Source: Adenanthera pavonina
Lineage: Eukaryota > Streptophyta > Magnoliopsida > Fabales > Fabaceae
Direction: 5' to 3'
NCBI GenBank assembly: GCA_026686845.1
Contig: JAIVEN010000019.1
Location: 29,826,501 to 29,890,500, forward strand
DNA length: 64,000 nt
This document shows positions 10,878-24,000 of this stretch, one piece after another. Numbering within the stretch: position 1 is the stretch's first letter; each line of letters starts with the position of its first letter. The translations under genes were made by a program, and so were the position numbers. Below the pieces are notes generated by a model, which ran no database searches, was not told where the DNA came from, and was given only the letters and a program-made list of their open reading frames with translations.

Positions 10878-13874
10878 ATGGGGGCACGAAGACCAATCCC
10901 TAGGGGGCTCTCTGTGCTGCTCCTGTTGATTGCTTGTTGCTCGTTTCATATGCTCTGCGCTTCTGATGATAACGATGATGCGGTAATTGTGGCTCCTCCT
11001 TTGCCCTCTTCTCTTTTCTATAGTTTCTGTTTTATTCTCTGTTGAATCTCTATTTTTTTTTTTGTGAATTTGTTCGATTTGAATTTCATTCAGATCTTCT
11101 ACGAGTCATTTGACGAAGATTTTGAAGGGCGTTGGATTGTATCTGAAAAGGATGACTACAAAGGTAAATATGTTGTTCCTTCTCTTATTGTCTTAGCAGA
11201 TTAGTGAAATTTACTTAATGGGTTTGGTATGACGATTATTTCTGATTGCTGTTTACCAATAGTTTGCTGAAGGTATCAAATGCGTAAAATTCTTTTTCAT
11301 CTAACTTTCTTCTTCCTGTCTTTGTTGATATTGAAAACTTATACATCGATGTTTCGTACTGTGAATCAGTTATTACCGATTAACCCCTCATTCAATTTGT
11401 CGAGTCATATCACTTTACTTACTTGCATCCCACTCCAAAATCCAACTCTATAGGATTCTGAGAAAGTTTGCCGCTGCGATTGAAACTGGTTGTTAGGAAA
11501 ATCTCTTGGCAGAATCCAAATTGTTTAGAGAAAAAATTTGGGATACTGAGAGCGAAATTGCATGGTAAACTTCTTCATTGAGTGTGTGTACGTGTGTGTA
11601 TGTGTGTCTATATATTTATATTATGAAATTAGTTTCTCGTTCTGGACAAGCAGAAGGATGAATATCTGTGGACATGTCATTTTTTTTATTAAAAAAAAAT
11701 GTGGGCATATATTGAGGATTTGTAGTAAATCTGTAGGGGTAGAATGAATATTGTTCGACAGACATGTTGCTATCTCTATTATTAGTTCCACATCACATTT
11801 TGAAATTCTGTCCAAATAACGTGTGCATACGGATTATATATACCCTAATTAGATGGCATTTCAGCTTGAGTTAAAGAAAATCATTTTCCATTTGTTCTTT
11901 CAATGTAGCATATTTATTTCTTTCGCTGCTAGCGGAGTGTATATTTTAAGATGTCAGAATAAGCCCTATGACTGGTTTTCCTTCCTTTTTTATTTTCTGA
12001 TTCAGTTAAATAAAATGATACCTTGCTTCAAATTAAAAAAGAAAAATGTTCTGATTTATAATTTGGGTCTAAGGTGTCTGGAAGCATGCTAAGAGTGAAA
12101 GTCATGAAGATTATGGACTTCTTGTCAGTGAGAAAGCAAGGAAATACGCTATAGTAAAAGAACTGGATGAGCCTGTAAGTGTTGAGGATGGAACAATTGT
12201 TCTCCAGTTTGAGACTCGTCACCAGAATGGCCTTGAATGTGGTGGTGCATATCTGAAGTATCTTCGACCCCAGGAGGCTGGGTGGAAACCCAAGGAATTT
12301 GACAATGAATCTCTATATTCTATCATGTTTGGTCCTGATAAATGTGGGGCCACAAACAAGGTGCACTTTATTTTCAAGCATAGGAATCCAAAGAGTGGGG
12401 AGTATGTGGAACATCATCTGAAGTTTCCCCCCTCCGCCCCATCTGACAAACTATCTCATGTATACACTGCTATTTTGAAGCCTGACAATGAGTTGCGAAT
12501 TTTGATTGATGGGGAGGAGAAGAAAAAGGCAAATGTCTTATCTGCAGAAGATTTTGAGCCTCCACTTATCCCTCCCAAGACAATCCCTGATCCTGATGAC
12601 AAGAAACCAGAGGACTGGGATGAGAGACCCAAAATTCCAGACCCGAATGCTGTAAAACCTGATGACTGGGATGAGGATGCACCCATGGAAATTGAAGATG
12701 AAGAAGCTGAGAAGCCTGAAGGATGGTTAGACGATGAGCCTGAGGAGATAGATGACCCAGATGCCACTAAACCAGAAGATTGGGATGATGAGGAGGATGG
12801 TGAGTGGGAATCCCCAAAGATTGATAATCCAAAGTGTGAAGCAGCCCCTGGTTGCGGTGAGTGGAAGAGACCAATGAAGAGGAATCCAGCTTACAAGGGA
12901 AAATGGCATGTTCCCCTTATTGATAACCCTGATTATAAGGGTATATGGAAGCCACGGGGTATTCCAAACCCAGACTACTTCCAACTTGAGAAACCTAATT
13001 TTGAGCCTATTGCTGCTATTGGTATTGAGATTTGGACAATGCAAGATGGTATACTGTTTGACAATATTTTGATAGCTAAAGATGATAGGACTGCCGAGTC
13101 TTATCGGGAGACTACATGGAAGCCCAAGTTTACCGTTGAGAAAGAGAAACAAAAGGCTGAAGAGTTGGCTCCTGATGCAGGTGGACTTGCGGCCTACCAG
13201 GTAATGAATGCAATTAGCAGATTTTGTTTTCTTTGGTCTCTTCTGTGATTTTTCTTAGCCCCTCCCCTCCTGGGGTTTTCTTGGGTTTTCTCTACTCGTA
13301 TTATTCCTCGCTTTCCTCCCCCTCACTTTCTTATTCATGATTTAAATTTCATTCTTGTAGAAGAAGGTTTTTGAGCTCTTATACAAGATTGCAGACATTC
13401 CCTTCCTCAGTGCCTACAAGCTTAAGATATATGTAAGCTAAACATCTTTTCATTCGGAACTCATTGTGTTTCACCTTGCAGGATGGGTCCTAAACTCAAT
13501 TATTTTCCCTGCAGGATCTCATTGAAAAGGGAGAGAAGCAACCAAATCTAACGATAGGAGTTCTTGCATCCATTATAGTAGTCTTCTTGACAATTTTCTT
13601 CAAGATTATATTCGGTGGGAAGAAGCCTGTGAGTAGTGAAAACACCTTTGATTTTTTTGCCTGTGAAAGGAGCTGATTCTCATGTTTCATGTTCCTTTGT
13701 TTGAAGTTGTGTATCTCTTGACCATTTTGTGATCCTGTACAGGCGAGAGTCGAGAAGACAAACACGGAACCTGCAGAAACTTCCAATAATGAAAGCAGTG
13801 CAGAGAAAGAAGAGAATGAAGATAAAGAGGAAACATCTGCTGCTCCACGACGAAGGCCAAGGCGAGAGAACTAA
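10878..13874 (+). CDS. CNX1: Calnexin, ER membrane lectin chaperone
   Basis: Calnexin binds monoglucosylated glycoproteins in the ER and aids their folding. Six exons: 10878-10982, 11094-11163, 12074-13200, 13361-13432, 13515-13628 and 13743-13874. They join in frame to 539 residues, the usual plant length. Residues 1-28 form a signal peptide (hydrophobic LSVLLLLIACC). The lumenal lectin domain holds FYESFDEDFEGRW, ECGGAYLKYL and YSIMFGPDKCG. The proline-rich P domain has acidic repeats (IPDPNAVKPDDWDED, KPEGWLDDEPEE) and then basic/aromatic repeats (GEWKRPMKRNPAYKGKW, DNPDYKGIWKPRGIPNP). Next come EIWTMQDGILFDNILI, one membrane helix (TIGVLASIIVVFLTIFFK) and a charged cytosolic tail ending RRRPRREN with an arginine ER-retention type signal. 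All expected parts are intact. An ERSE lies upstream. The symbol is by family resemblance. Confidence 0.95.
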
Positions 13875-15300
13875 ATTGGTTGGTTGAAACTGGAAACTTG
13901 AAAACTTGCAGCTATCGGTGTCATGGCTAGATAAATTTTGTGCTTGGTAGATTTTAGGTCAATTCGATTGTACTTTGTTTTCATGTTTCACTTTTTGCAT
14001 TTTGAAATATGATATGCTTGAGGAGTGTAAATCTGAAATCAGGATGTGCTTGTACAATTATTTATCTTTATTTTTGATCTGGTGGATTTTAATTGCAGCT
14101 ATGTGAAAATTCAACTAACACGAAGTAACATTGTCATACTTCATAAGGCACGAGCATCTCAAAGAATAGCAGGATGAAAATTTTAGATCTTATTTTTCGT
14201 AGAACGAATTTCACTTGTTCACTTCGACTGGATTTGGTTATTCTAGAATATGTACTTTCTTTTATAAAAATATATTCTGCTTCCTTGTGGACCTGGCTAC
14301 TTTCATGCCTGTATTTCCCACCCATTTGAAGTAGGGAATCTTCCAAATTCCGATTCGCGCCTCTTTCAGGTGGTCCTTAGCTTGAGTGCCCTTGAATGTC
14401 TCTCTTGAACCTGTTTAATAGCGTGAGTTGCTCTCATGTTGTTGAGACTTGAGAGGCTTATATGGGGGGTGAGGAGCTTGTAGGAATCTTAAAGAGCATT
14501 GGTAAATTCAAGTTAGTTCAAGTTATTGTATTAAAATCGTGAAAAGTCCTACTCGTGGTAACTCTGATTTCTCAAGTGATTAGTAGATTTCCTTAGGGTT
14601 TAAGAGATTAATACCAGTTAAATTGATTTAAGCACTATTGATTTGCAGTGCCATGTTCTCCTCTTTTCATTATCTTTATTATTGATTATTTTGATCGTAC
14701 ACGTCACCACTCATGATTTATATTATAAAATCACTTGTGTCTTTAAGAAAGCTTACTCTTGATTCAGATAACGAAATCTCTAACCGAGTCTATTTTAAAT
14801 TACCTCATTTGGTTTAGTCATCTTAAAGAGGCCAATTGGCCCGCCTCATGACCTCATTTTTGACCAGCAGGTTATCACAGTAAATTTGATTTCTCCATTT
14901 TGTTTCTTCAGCAGGCAACAGCGTGTCTCTCACAGGGCATGATAAAATTATTCACAAGTGTTTACGGTTTCAAATTTTTAATATCTACCATGTTTTAATT
15001 AAATTAAACGTGTGATGGAGGCTTAGCATATGCACATGGTGTTCGTGATTAGAAAAAGATATTGGCTGATTACCTGTCCACGACTTAAAAAAGGCACAAA
15101 AAGTCAAATTCTTGGACAAACTCCAAGCAGCTTCCTCGAAGTGTCAAAATTGCTAAAACCATCCTGTGGCTCCTTCCACTCACCACTTGCAAATAATTGA
15201 AACCCCACCTAACCCAGTAATGCGCACTTCTAAAAATCTTGCATTTTGCAATCATTCTGCAATATTTCTCCGTTCGTGATTTCTTAGAGCCAGTTCATAA
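13875..15300. other. Intergenic between calnexin and the small SVGDF protein gene
   Basis: The first part is calnexin 3' UTR, with AT-rich sequence after the TAA. The rest shows no supported coding region. The last 200 bp before 15301 are the likely promoter and leader of the next gene. Confidence 0.5.
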
Positions 15301-15651
15301 ATGGAGGGTCTTCTGCCTCTTGTTTTCAGAGCAATCAAGAAAAACAGAACTCGCCGACAATATCAGTGTCTTTCATCAGGAGCTTCCCTCAGCTACATCA
15401 ACATGGCCGAGATCAATCCTCAAACTCAATCTCAAAGCCATGTCTGTGAGACTGCTTCTACCCAGAAAGTGGCTGATAATCTTTGTGCAAGGAACAACCA
15501 CAACCATGATCATCGGCGACACAGCTCTGTGGGAGACTTCGATTATGGGTTTTCGTCTCCTCAAGAGAGAACATGTGGTGGCGGCTCGCCCCAGCTCGTG
15601 CGGTTTCGAAGTCATAGAATGTTTTCATGTGTCAATGGGGTCGAACGTTGA
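15301..15651 (+). CDS. Small conserved plant protein of unknown function (SVGDF / SHRMFSC type)
   Basis: Single-exon frame of 116 residues starting MEGLLPLVFRAIKKNRTRRQY. I recall plant proteins of similar size with this N-terminus (a basic AIKKNRTRR segment followed by YxCLSSG), a central SVGDF motif, and a C-terminal VRFRSHRMFSCVNG block; all three are here, with SVGDF about residues 76-80. The middle is hydrophilic and rich in Asn/His (ARNNHNHDHRRHSS). There is no signal peptide, membrane segment or catalytic motif. Function is unknown to me. A longer overlapping frame beginning 15239 lacks these motifs and is a shadow. The conserved ends and internal motif argue for a real gene. Confidence 0.75.
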   Translation: MEGLLPLVFRAIKKNRTRRQYQCLSSGASLSYINMAEINPQTQSQSHVCETASTQKVADNLCARNNHNHDHRRHSSVGDFDYGFSSPQERTCGGGSPQLVRFRSHRMFSCVNGVER

Positions 15652-18180
15652 AGCTTTGTAATGATTTCCAAATTAATAAAAAGACGAAGGTGTATCCTCG
15701 ATCATCCAAGTATCGTTTCTTGTGTATTCTTTGTTTTGAGTCTCGGGAGGGAGCTCCTTTCTGGGTTAAAGTATGTGCTTTCTTTCCGTGTGAAAGGTTC
15801 TTGCTTTCCCAAATTTCCTAGCTATCAGGTTTCTGGGATTTAATACCCCTCCCACAAGTGAAAAAGCAATGGGAAAATTGAGCAAAATGCTGCACTTCCA
15901 AAACAAATTTACTAAAATCTTACAGAATCAGGACATTTTGTCAATATACTATAAATTTACAAATTAGAGTACCATACTATTTTGAACCATTTTTTCGGAA
16001 AGAAAAAAGTGACATGATAGATATATTGTACTTCCTGATATATATATATATATACACACATTAGTTTTTCTTCTTAAAAATAGTCTTCAAATAACTTATC
16101 TATATATACATAATTTCATGTGTATAATTTTTAAACCCATATCATAAAATTTTTAAATTTGTCATATCTGATATATTGTATCGTGTTGTACCCAATACTC
16201 GTACTTGATACCCTAACTCCTTCAAAATATTTTTTAATGTTTTACAATAATATAAATTAAATTTATATTATTTATTATATAATTTATATTTAAAAATATT
16301 TTTATTTTTTAGATTATACATTTCTAAAAAAATATAATGAAAAAGTATAAAGATATTTATATCTTCTAATTATAATCTATATTTTATAACATTTATTTTT
16401 TAGAAACTATAACATTTATATTTTAATTAGTATAAATAATTTGTATATATATAATATATTCTATAATTTCAATAAAAATATTATATAATAACTAGTAACT
16501 AAAAGGTTTCACCACCTTTTCCTAGGGCAATTTTAGAGAAAGAGAGAAAAATACACTATGTAATGGATAAGATGCACTATGTTATGAAATAAATTTCTTT
16601 TAAAAAAGTGCAATATATAGCAAAATGAAGGGAGTAATAATTAAAAACTTATAAATAATAAAAATTACTTCTTCTGTTCCTCTTTCCTCTTTATAAGGGA
16701 CCTTCTAGAAAATTTTCATGATCCTTTTTAAAAAGGACCGTGTAATATTTAATGAGATTTTTTTCTATTTTATCCTCATCATTTATTTCTTCTCATAAAT
16801 TGTTATTAAATTTTTTGAATAAAATAGATACTCTGAATTAGTCAAATAGTATTTAATGTGGATTACATTAGTATATTAAATAGAGATAAAAAATATTTGA
16901 TTTTTTTTTAAATTTTAAGAAGATAACTAATTTTCTTAATTTACATAAAATAGTTAGAAGTTGGAAAAATAATTTTTGAATATAAACAATTTTAATAAAT
17001 ATCTCAAAAAAATATTAATTAAGGTTATTTAAAAAAAAAACACTGCCATTTTAATAATTTTGAGATTGTTGTATATTGATTATTTTATTTGATTTTTATT
17101 GTATTTTGATCAAAGAACCTGGAATTCCCCGTATTCAGATCTGAGTGGCTGGCGCCTGGGAAGCAGAAACAGACAATTTTTTCTTCGATTGGGTCCCTGC
17201 TACAGTGAATGGTGAAGAGGGCAATATAAGGGAAGGTAGATAGTAATATCTTAATATCCTTTTAGCATTTAGGTTTTACGTGGACGAGAAGAAAGCGACT
17301 ATGTAACAGCATGTCTAATGCCATGAATTCACTCTACTGAATACTAATTTTGTTCAGGCCGAAAAAAAAAAGAATACTAATTTTGCATTTTGTTTTGTCA
17401 TTCAGAATGTTTTGACTAATCAAGTGAGAATCAGGCCAAACGTGGGAAAAAATACTCAAATGAGAATATGAATTTGGTTAAATTATTCTATCAAATTCAT
17501 AATTTCACTTAAATTTTATTTTGTTCTTATTGTTGAATTTAGGTGACATTAATCCTTAAGTTTCTATTCTTGTGATTTTATGAGTTAAAAGTTTAGAATA
17601 AATTCATATAATTTTTAAAATGTTTAATTTAATACTTATAATTAATTTTTTGTTGTATATGTATTCAACCCATTTGTTAATCAAAATACAGAAATTATCA
17701 TGTTTTTTGTTTGGCCACTATCACCCTGATTCATGAGAGTGAGAGGTGAATTTAGTGACTTCTGTTCCCCCAAATCTAGGGACTTGATATGAGAACTAGA
17801 CTGTAGGTCTACATTCCTACAAAATTTAAATTGGATTACACAATTCATATGTTATAAAAATGGTACAATTGAATTTTCTGTATATTTTATATGATATATT
17901 GATTGATGATGAATTGAGAATCAAATATCGCTCTCATAATAGTAGCAACTTGAGGAGAAGGTGTGAATTGAATTGAATATCAATAGAGTTGGATGGATTC
18001 AATAGCTTTAGGATAGTCAGTTTTTTTGTTTGCCCAAAAAAAAATGGATAGTCAGTTTTTTAGAAAAGTGAGCTTTAGGTAATAGGAGAGTTTTTTTTTT
18101 TTGGGGTATGATAAGCGTAATATGAGTGCATGTGATGGTTGAATAGACAATATTCTAATGGATTTGTGAGTGTTAATGAG
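15652..18180. other. Gene-poor AT-rich intergenic region
   Basis: No supported gene. It contains TA-rich microsatellite sequence (about 16038-16055) and long poly-A/T stretches. A slightly GC-richer island lies at about 17110-17290. No terminal repeats or protein remnants were recognised. Confidence 0.5.
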
Positions 18181-18455
18181 GGCGACGGGGAAAGAGACAA
18201 TGTTAAGGGGGTGGGGGAGATGACATTAGGGGTGGGGTTGTCAACTTTCCCATGACGATATCCAGATATGGTCTGGGTTTATATGTTGGTCTTGTGCGAA
18301 AGTGGAGTTGGACAGTGGCAAAGTGAGAGTGGAGGAACAGAGAGGGTGGAGTGAGAAGTGGAATTGAAAAAGAGAGGGATGGAGAGCATGGAATCATGAG
18401 CTGAAAAGTAAAAGTGGGGGGAGGGAGTGTTTGGGGATTAAGCTAGGGGGACAGT
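18181..18455 (+). other. Purine-rich island with two potential G-quadruplex motifs
   Basis: In otherwise AT-rich DNA the + strand carries G runs at 18207-18211, 18213-18217, 18229-18232 and 18234-18237. A second cluster lies at 18416-18421, 18423-18425, 18433-18436 and 18446-18450. Between them the strand is strongly purine-rich (GAGAG, GTGGAG). The complementary open frame (about 64 codons, Pro/Ser-rich) is probably a by-product of this composition. No gene is assigned. Confidence 0.4.
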
Positions 18456-20918
18456 GAGTAATAACATCTCAACCATTGATTTTTTTTGAATCAATGGCTG
18501 CTATAATAATTTGTGGCTTGTGTTTTTGTAATTCCTTTACAATTCTAAAAATAATCAGAAAAGAAAATGAAATAATAACTTTCCTTTGTGGTTATCTAAT
18601 CAACTGTAAATGAAAGCTTATTTATTTTTTTAAACTAGATTTTTGTTTGCGCTGTGAACTCAAAACGCAAATGTAACCCTTATTCTTTTTACTAACTGCA
18701 AAGGAAACCTTGCTCGTATCTCAACTTCACTTTTCTTAACATTTGCTTATATAATCACTAATGTTTATATGTTAAGAAAATCTATTTCTACCACAGTGAT
18801 ATGTATTTCAAAATAACATAATCAACAAACTTTCAACAAGTTCATACATTACTATAATTATGATAGGAGACATATAGCAACTAATTTATAAGAAAATAAT
18901 TTTTTTTAACTTTAATTTCACATTAACATTAAACTTTCATCTACCCATAGAAAATTGTTTAAAACTTAAATTGTGACTTTGAATTTAACATTATAAACTT
19001 ATCATTTAAAATTATTAACTTATATATAAACTATACTATCAATCTTTGTATAACTAAAATTGAGTTATATATATATATATGTATAAATAAATAATTTAAT
19101 AAGAAAAATCAAAAGAGTCTGCTTTTTTTTTTATACAAATCAAAATAGTCTGCTAATTATGAGTTATCTAGAACTGGGGAAATTTGATATTTTAACATTA
19201 GGTGAGTAATATATTTTTGAATAAAATTTCATTTTTGATACATGCATGATGTTAAAAGCCACACTATCCACACAATGAAAAGAAATTTAAATATGATTAA
19301 AATAAAAAATAATACAGGGAAACAACTTAAATCAACCAAACATAATTTTAATACTGGCATACCTAAAATCTGAAAAACCCTCATGGTATAATTGGAAAAT
19401 ACATATTTTCAAGAAAATATGTGGCAAATCATTTCACAAAATATAGTTGGGAGAATTTACCTTTGACTTAGTACCCTAAGACAAATTAATTCTCCCTACG
19501 CAAGTGATACTCTAGCTTACAACTAATTAAAAAGGACTAATATAATTGTAAATTGAATTTAAAATAAGTAACACTTATATTATTTTCAATACCATTATGT
19601 TTCTTCACTTTCAGCTCCACCTCGTTGCAATTCCCAGCTTCTCCTCCTCTTATTATTATTTTATTTTTAAATCAAAACGGTGAGTTTTAAACCATTATCA
19701 ACTTCTTGAACCAATAGGATTTCCTATCACATGTTGCGCATATCTTCATCATCCAAGATATATATCTCTGCAACCTAGCTAATGTCAGTTAATAAATTTA
19801 TAAAATAACTTCAGGTCCTCTTATATTTCAAAACTCAAACTTCCCAATTCCACCTATTACTTACTGAGTAAAGGATGATTCTACGTGGGGCAACCTCTTG
19901 CCACCTCTCCCCAATAGAATACATAGCTCAACTTATCTATTTTGTGTACTATACCTCATACTCAAATAGATGAAATTAAAGGATATGAGTGCACTTTATA
20001 TAATTGTGACACCTAAAGCAGCACTAATGATTTGCACGGTCCATTTTAAAAATTTGATTTGAATTTAAACTGATATTAATTATGTTAAAGGCGCCGGATA
20101 AATTTGGAGTGAAATACAGTAAATATTTTCTTTTTAAATTAAACATAAATTTTCCCTCTTAAAAAAAAGAAGAAGAAAGAAATCAACTTTTCTTTGATAG
20201 TTGTCTTTTAAATTGTTGAATGCCAACTCAATAATCAAATTACGCATTTTATTGCAATTTATTATCTCGCAAAATGAAAACGTTTCATGCTAATTAAGTG
20301 CGATGCATAATGTAATTAGGAAAGCGTGTAATAACTTTCCGTTGAGAAATCGATCAATTCATAATGTAAAGTGATAAAATGAAAAGTAAATTGATCAACA
20401 TAATTCAACCATTGTTTCCACTTGGTAAGTGCTGCTGAAGTCACACTTCCTACATGGACGCATATATTTGTAGTCGCATACGTGTCAGCATAGATTTTCA
20501 GCAAATGTGCTTTGGCATCCTGATCATATATATATATATATGTATGATAATTTAATGTTAAACATCCTAAAATCCAAGAAAATTTTACTTTTTAAATTAA
20601 GCCTATCTTCTTGAAAAATTATAAGTTTTGTAATTATTCTATTTTCTTGGAGGTTCAACTTAATTTACTTATACATGTGGCTCATTATTTTCACTCGCCG
20701 ACAAAAAACACAGTAGTTCATTAATTTTATTTTCTAGATGTAAAAAATATTACTTTTTTTTATAATCGTAAAAAATATAACTAAGACCGTGATACATGTC
20801 TGGATCCGATAATATTCGGACTCGCAAGGTCCACGGGCATTTGATTCGATAATACAGTGGTTCCTTCGTTGAACAGCAATTTTTGGAGGGAAAAAGCGAG
20901 GGGAGAGACCAGTCCCTT
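18456..20918. other. Intergenic AT-rich DNA upstream of the TDP1-beta gene
   Basis: No supported gene. Contains TA repeats near 19065-19080 and 20528-20541. The segment from about 20790 onward is less AT-rich and is the likely promoter and 5' leader of the next gene. Confidence 0.5.
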
Positions 20919-21077
20919 ATGGACGCTCTCGCTCTTCTCCTGTACTCATTCGGTCATTCCACTCAAAATTCTTCCCTCTTTAGTTCAATTCCTTACTCTT
21001 TTTCCTTTTTCTCCTTCTATTTTATTTTAGTTATTCTTGTAAATTTCCCATCTATACGAATTTCTATAATTCTTTAA
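20919..21077 (+). other. Possible upstream ORF in the TDP1-beta leader
   Basis: A 52-residue frame beginning ATGGACGCTCTC ends 19 nt before the ATG at 21097. A second short upstream ATG at 21089 overlaps the main start region and stops at 21112. If the mature leader includes them, they could lower translation or shift initiation to the in-frame ATG at 21118. Whether they are in the mRNA is unknown. Confidence 0.3.
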
Positions 21078-21096
21078 TAACCTGTACAATGATTGA

Positions 21097-24000
21097 ATGC
21101 ATAAAGATTTAATCGCCATGATCGACTCAGATTTGTCTTCTTCAGCCAACGACAGTACTTACAATATTTCTAAAACTTTCAAGAGAGGATTTGTAGATGA
21201 TTCTTCTCTAAAGTCCTATCATGATTCAACTTCCAAGAAGAAATCGAGAAATATTGCCGTTAAGAGTATAGCAGCCTCTGTTGCTTTGAAGCACTTCGAG
21301 GTGCCTCTGCTTTCAGCCTTCGATGTCAACGGTTTTGGATGCGACTCCATCCGTCTTCGTGCTGACCGACCTTACACGATCGGTCGTAGACGTCGCGACT
21401 CCCAATTTGTCTTCCGTGACCGCCGTGTCAGTAAGCAACATTGTCAGATTTTCTTTGACGGTTCACTCTGTAAACTTTATATTCTGGGCGGGGTTTTGTT
21501 ACTTAACGATTCCACAAAATGTCTTGTTCACGAATTTAGGAATAGGGTAATGTCATGTCATGCTGGTATCACTGAGGTCCTGAAGGGTGTTGAGTTTCGA
21601 GCGGCATCTAATGGGGTTTTCGTGAACGGGGTCAAAGTTAGAAGGGGTAGGGCCGTGGAGTTGTTGGCTGGAGATAAGGTCTTGCTAGTATGTGGAAATG
21701 ATAAAAATTGTTCCTGTGGTATCCGGAATCGGATTGGATTTCTTATTCAGAGAATTGTTTATGAGGAGGGTGCTTTTGAAGAGTGTGATGATATTGCATT
21801 TGAGAGCATGCGAAAATCAAGCACAATGTCCTCATCCCAACATTCCCAAGGGCTCACCTCAAGCTGGAAACGTAACAAAAGAGTTTTTGCTATGAAGAGA
21901 AACGATTTGTATTCAGATGGTGCCATGTCAAATTATGAACGACTTGTTGGCAGGGCAAACTTTCTTTTAGACGAGTGCAGAGACATCTTGCTTAGTGATG
22001 ATCCTATATCTCGCATACTGCATGCTATGCCAGATATAAGTCTTGGATGCAAATGTGCCCGTGGGACCTCATTGAACAACTTTTCAGGCGTGAATTTGGG
22101 CAATAATATTAGATTATTGGCGGATAGTGAAGTGCAGTCTAAATGTATTAGGCCAATTTTGGGGCAGGAAGTACCTCTACAGGTGAACTTATCTGGTGAC
22201 AGGCAAATGGAAAACAAAATTAGTGGCATCTTACAGTCAACTTCTGTCATACTTTGTGGGAGTAAAGTAGCGTCCTTGGATGCAAACAGTAACCATCATC
22301 ACCATTTGTGTCAAAAAGGGACCGTTGGAGTTGCTCCTCAGAGTGGTGATGCTGGTCAGAATCCCAATGCCAAGCTATTAAATTCTGCGGGCAGGGACGG
22401 TCTCGCATCTGGTGGCAACAAGTTGAAAAAACATGGGGGTATCTTTTACTCATCACCTGGAAAGAATTTTTACCTGAATCGCCTTGAATATGTCAACTAT
22501 GGTTCCTCAGGCCATCATTATGCCATATCTTTACGTGAACTTCTTTATCCTGTCGAAAGCATTTCAAGGATGTTTATCGCAACATTTACAAGTGACATAA
22601 AATGGTTTGATGACCTATATCTTTCTGCTGTTCTCATTTCTCTTTGTGGCATTCTTTTCTCTACCTGTATTCTTTAACTTGTAGATTTTTTCTTTTTCGA
22701 TTGCATTTAAAAATTTGAGAATTGCTGGCATTCTGTTGTGCCCTTATTCATTCTTTTCATTCTTTTGTATATGTTCATAGTATATTTGATTACTGAACAT
22801 GAACTCTGTTTTATTAGGTTCTTGTCATACAGTGAGATTCCATTCAATCTCCCCCTTACAATTGCTTGTCATAACACTGAGAGATGCTGGAGTTCAAGAC
22901 GTGATGATAGAATGTCTATGCCTTATCCAGAATATCCTAACCTAGCTGTAGTGTAAGTATTATCTTTTAAGGGGGGTAAATATATGCTGCTTGATTTAAG
23001 CCACTATTTTAGTTGCAGAAGTTGGATGAATTATTTAGGCAGACCATCTCCTCTTAGTTGGCAATTTTGTTATACTTTCATGCTGGTTAATAGTTACCCT
23101 CCATTTCCTGAATCTGTTTTATTTTACTTTCATGCTGGTTAATAGGCCTTACCCAGAATATCCTAACCTACCTGCAGTGTAAGTATTATCTTTTAAGGGG
23201 GCCTAAATATATGCTGCTTGATTTAAGCCATTATTTTAGTTGCAGAAGTTGGATGAATTATATAGGCAGACCATCTCCTCTTAGTTAGCAATTTTGTAAT
23301 ACTTTCATGTTTTATTTTACTTTCATGCCGGTTAATAGGCCTTACCCAGAATATCCTAACCTACCTGTAGTGTAAGTATTATCTTTTAAGGGGGCCTAAA
23401 TATATGCTGCTTGATTTAAGCCATTATTTTAGTTGCAGAAGTTGGATGAATTATATAGGCAGACCATCTCCTCATAGTTAGCAATTTTGTAATACTTTCA
23501 TGCTGCTTAATAGGTACCCTCCATTTCCTGAATCTGTAGCTTTTGGTAACAACCATAAGAAGCAGGGGATTGCTTGCCATCATCCAAAATTTCTTGTTCT
23601 GCAAAGAGAAGATACTATTCGCGTTGTCATTACGTCTGCAAATTTGGTGGAAAAGCAGGTATTCTATTGGCCAAACTTCTGGTTACTAACATTCACTGAT
23701 AACAACAACAACAACAAATTTTCCTTTTATGGTGTATGAATTTATTACAATGTTGATAGGGAAATCAGATGGCCATTGAACTCATTGTCAACATTGGTTC
23801 TAGGTTAAAAGTATTGACTATTTGAGGTCTCCTTGCATGCAAATTCTATCAGAAAGAATGATTGTGAATACAAAGCTTGACAATATATGGGTTTCTTCTG
23901 GGTCAGTTCTGACCTTAATAGTGCTTTGCAATGCATTCATGCATTATAGCCTTTATGCCTTCACTCTTTGATTTTCAAATTACTGCTGGAATTACTTTTT

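Larger units (their letters stand above)
22919..23513 (+). repeat. Triplicated exon 2 end / intron 2 unit in the TDP1-beta gene
   Basis: Three tandem copies begin near 22919, 23146 and 23339, about 227, 193 and 175 bp long. Each starts with GCCTTA(T/C)CCAGAATATCC, continues through GTAAGTATTATCTTTTAAGG and a shared ~100-bp intron segment, and ends in a TTAATAG acceptor-like site. The first copy's 3' part also holds a decayed duplicate of the exon 3 beginning (TTACCCTCCATTTCCTGAAT near 23093-23112). The high similarity suggests recent duplication. Confidence 0.9.

Noticed and set aside
12456..13152. Long minus-strand frames across calnexin exon 3
   Set aside because: They are antisense shadows of the repetitive acidic P-domain codons, and the calnexin reading is complete.
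15239..15661. 140-codon frame overlapping the small SVGDF gene
   Set aside because: The conserved motifs lie in the 15301-15651 frame; this one starts upstream in another frame and shows none of them.
18203..18397. Minus-strand Pro/Ser-rich 64-codon frame
   Set aside because: The composition follows from the purine-rich island, and no homology or gene structure is visible.
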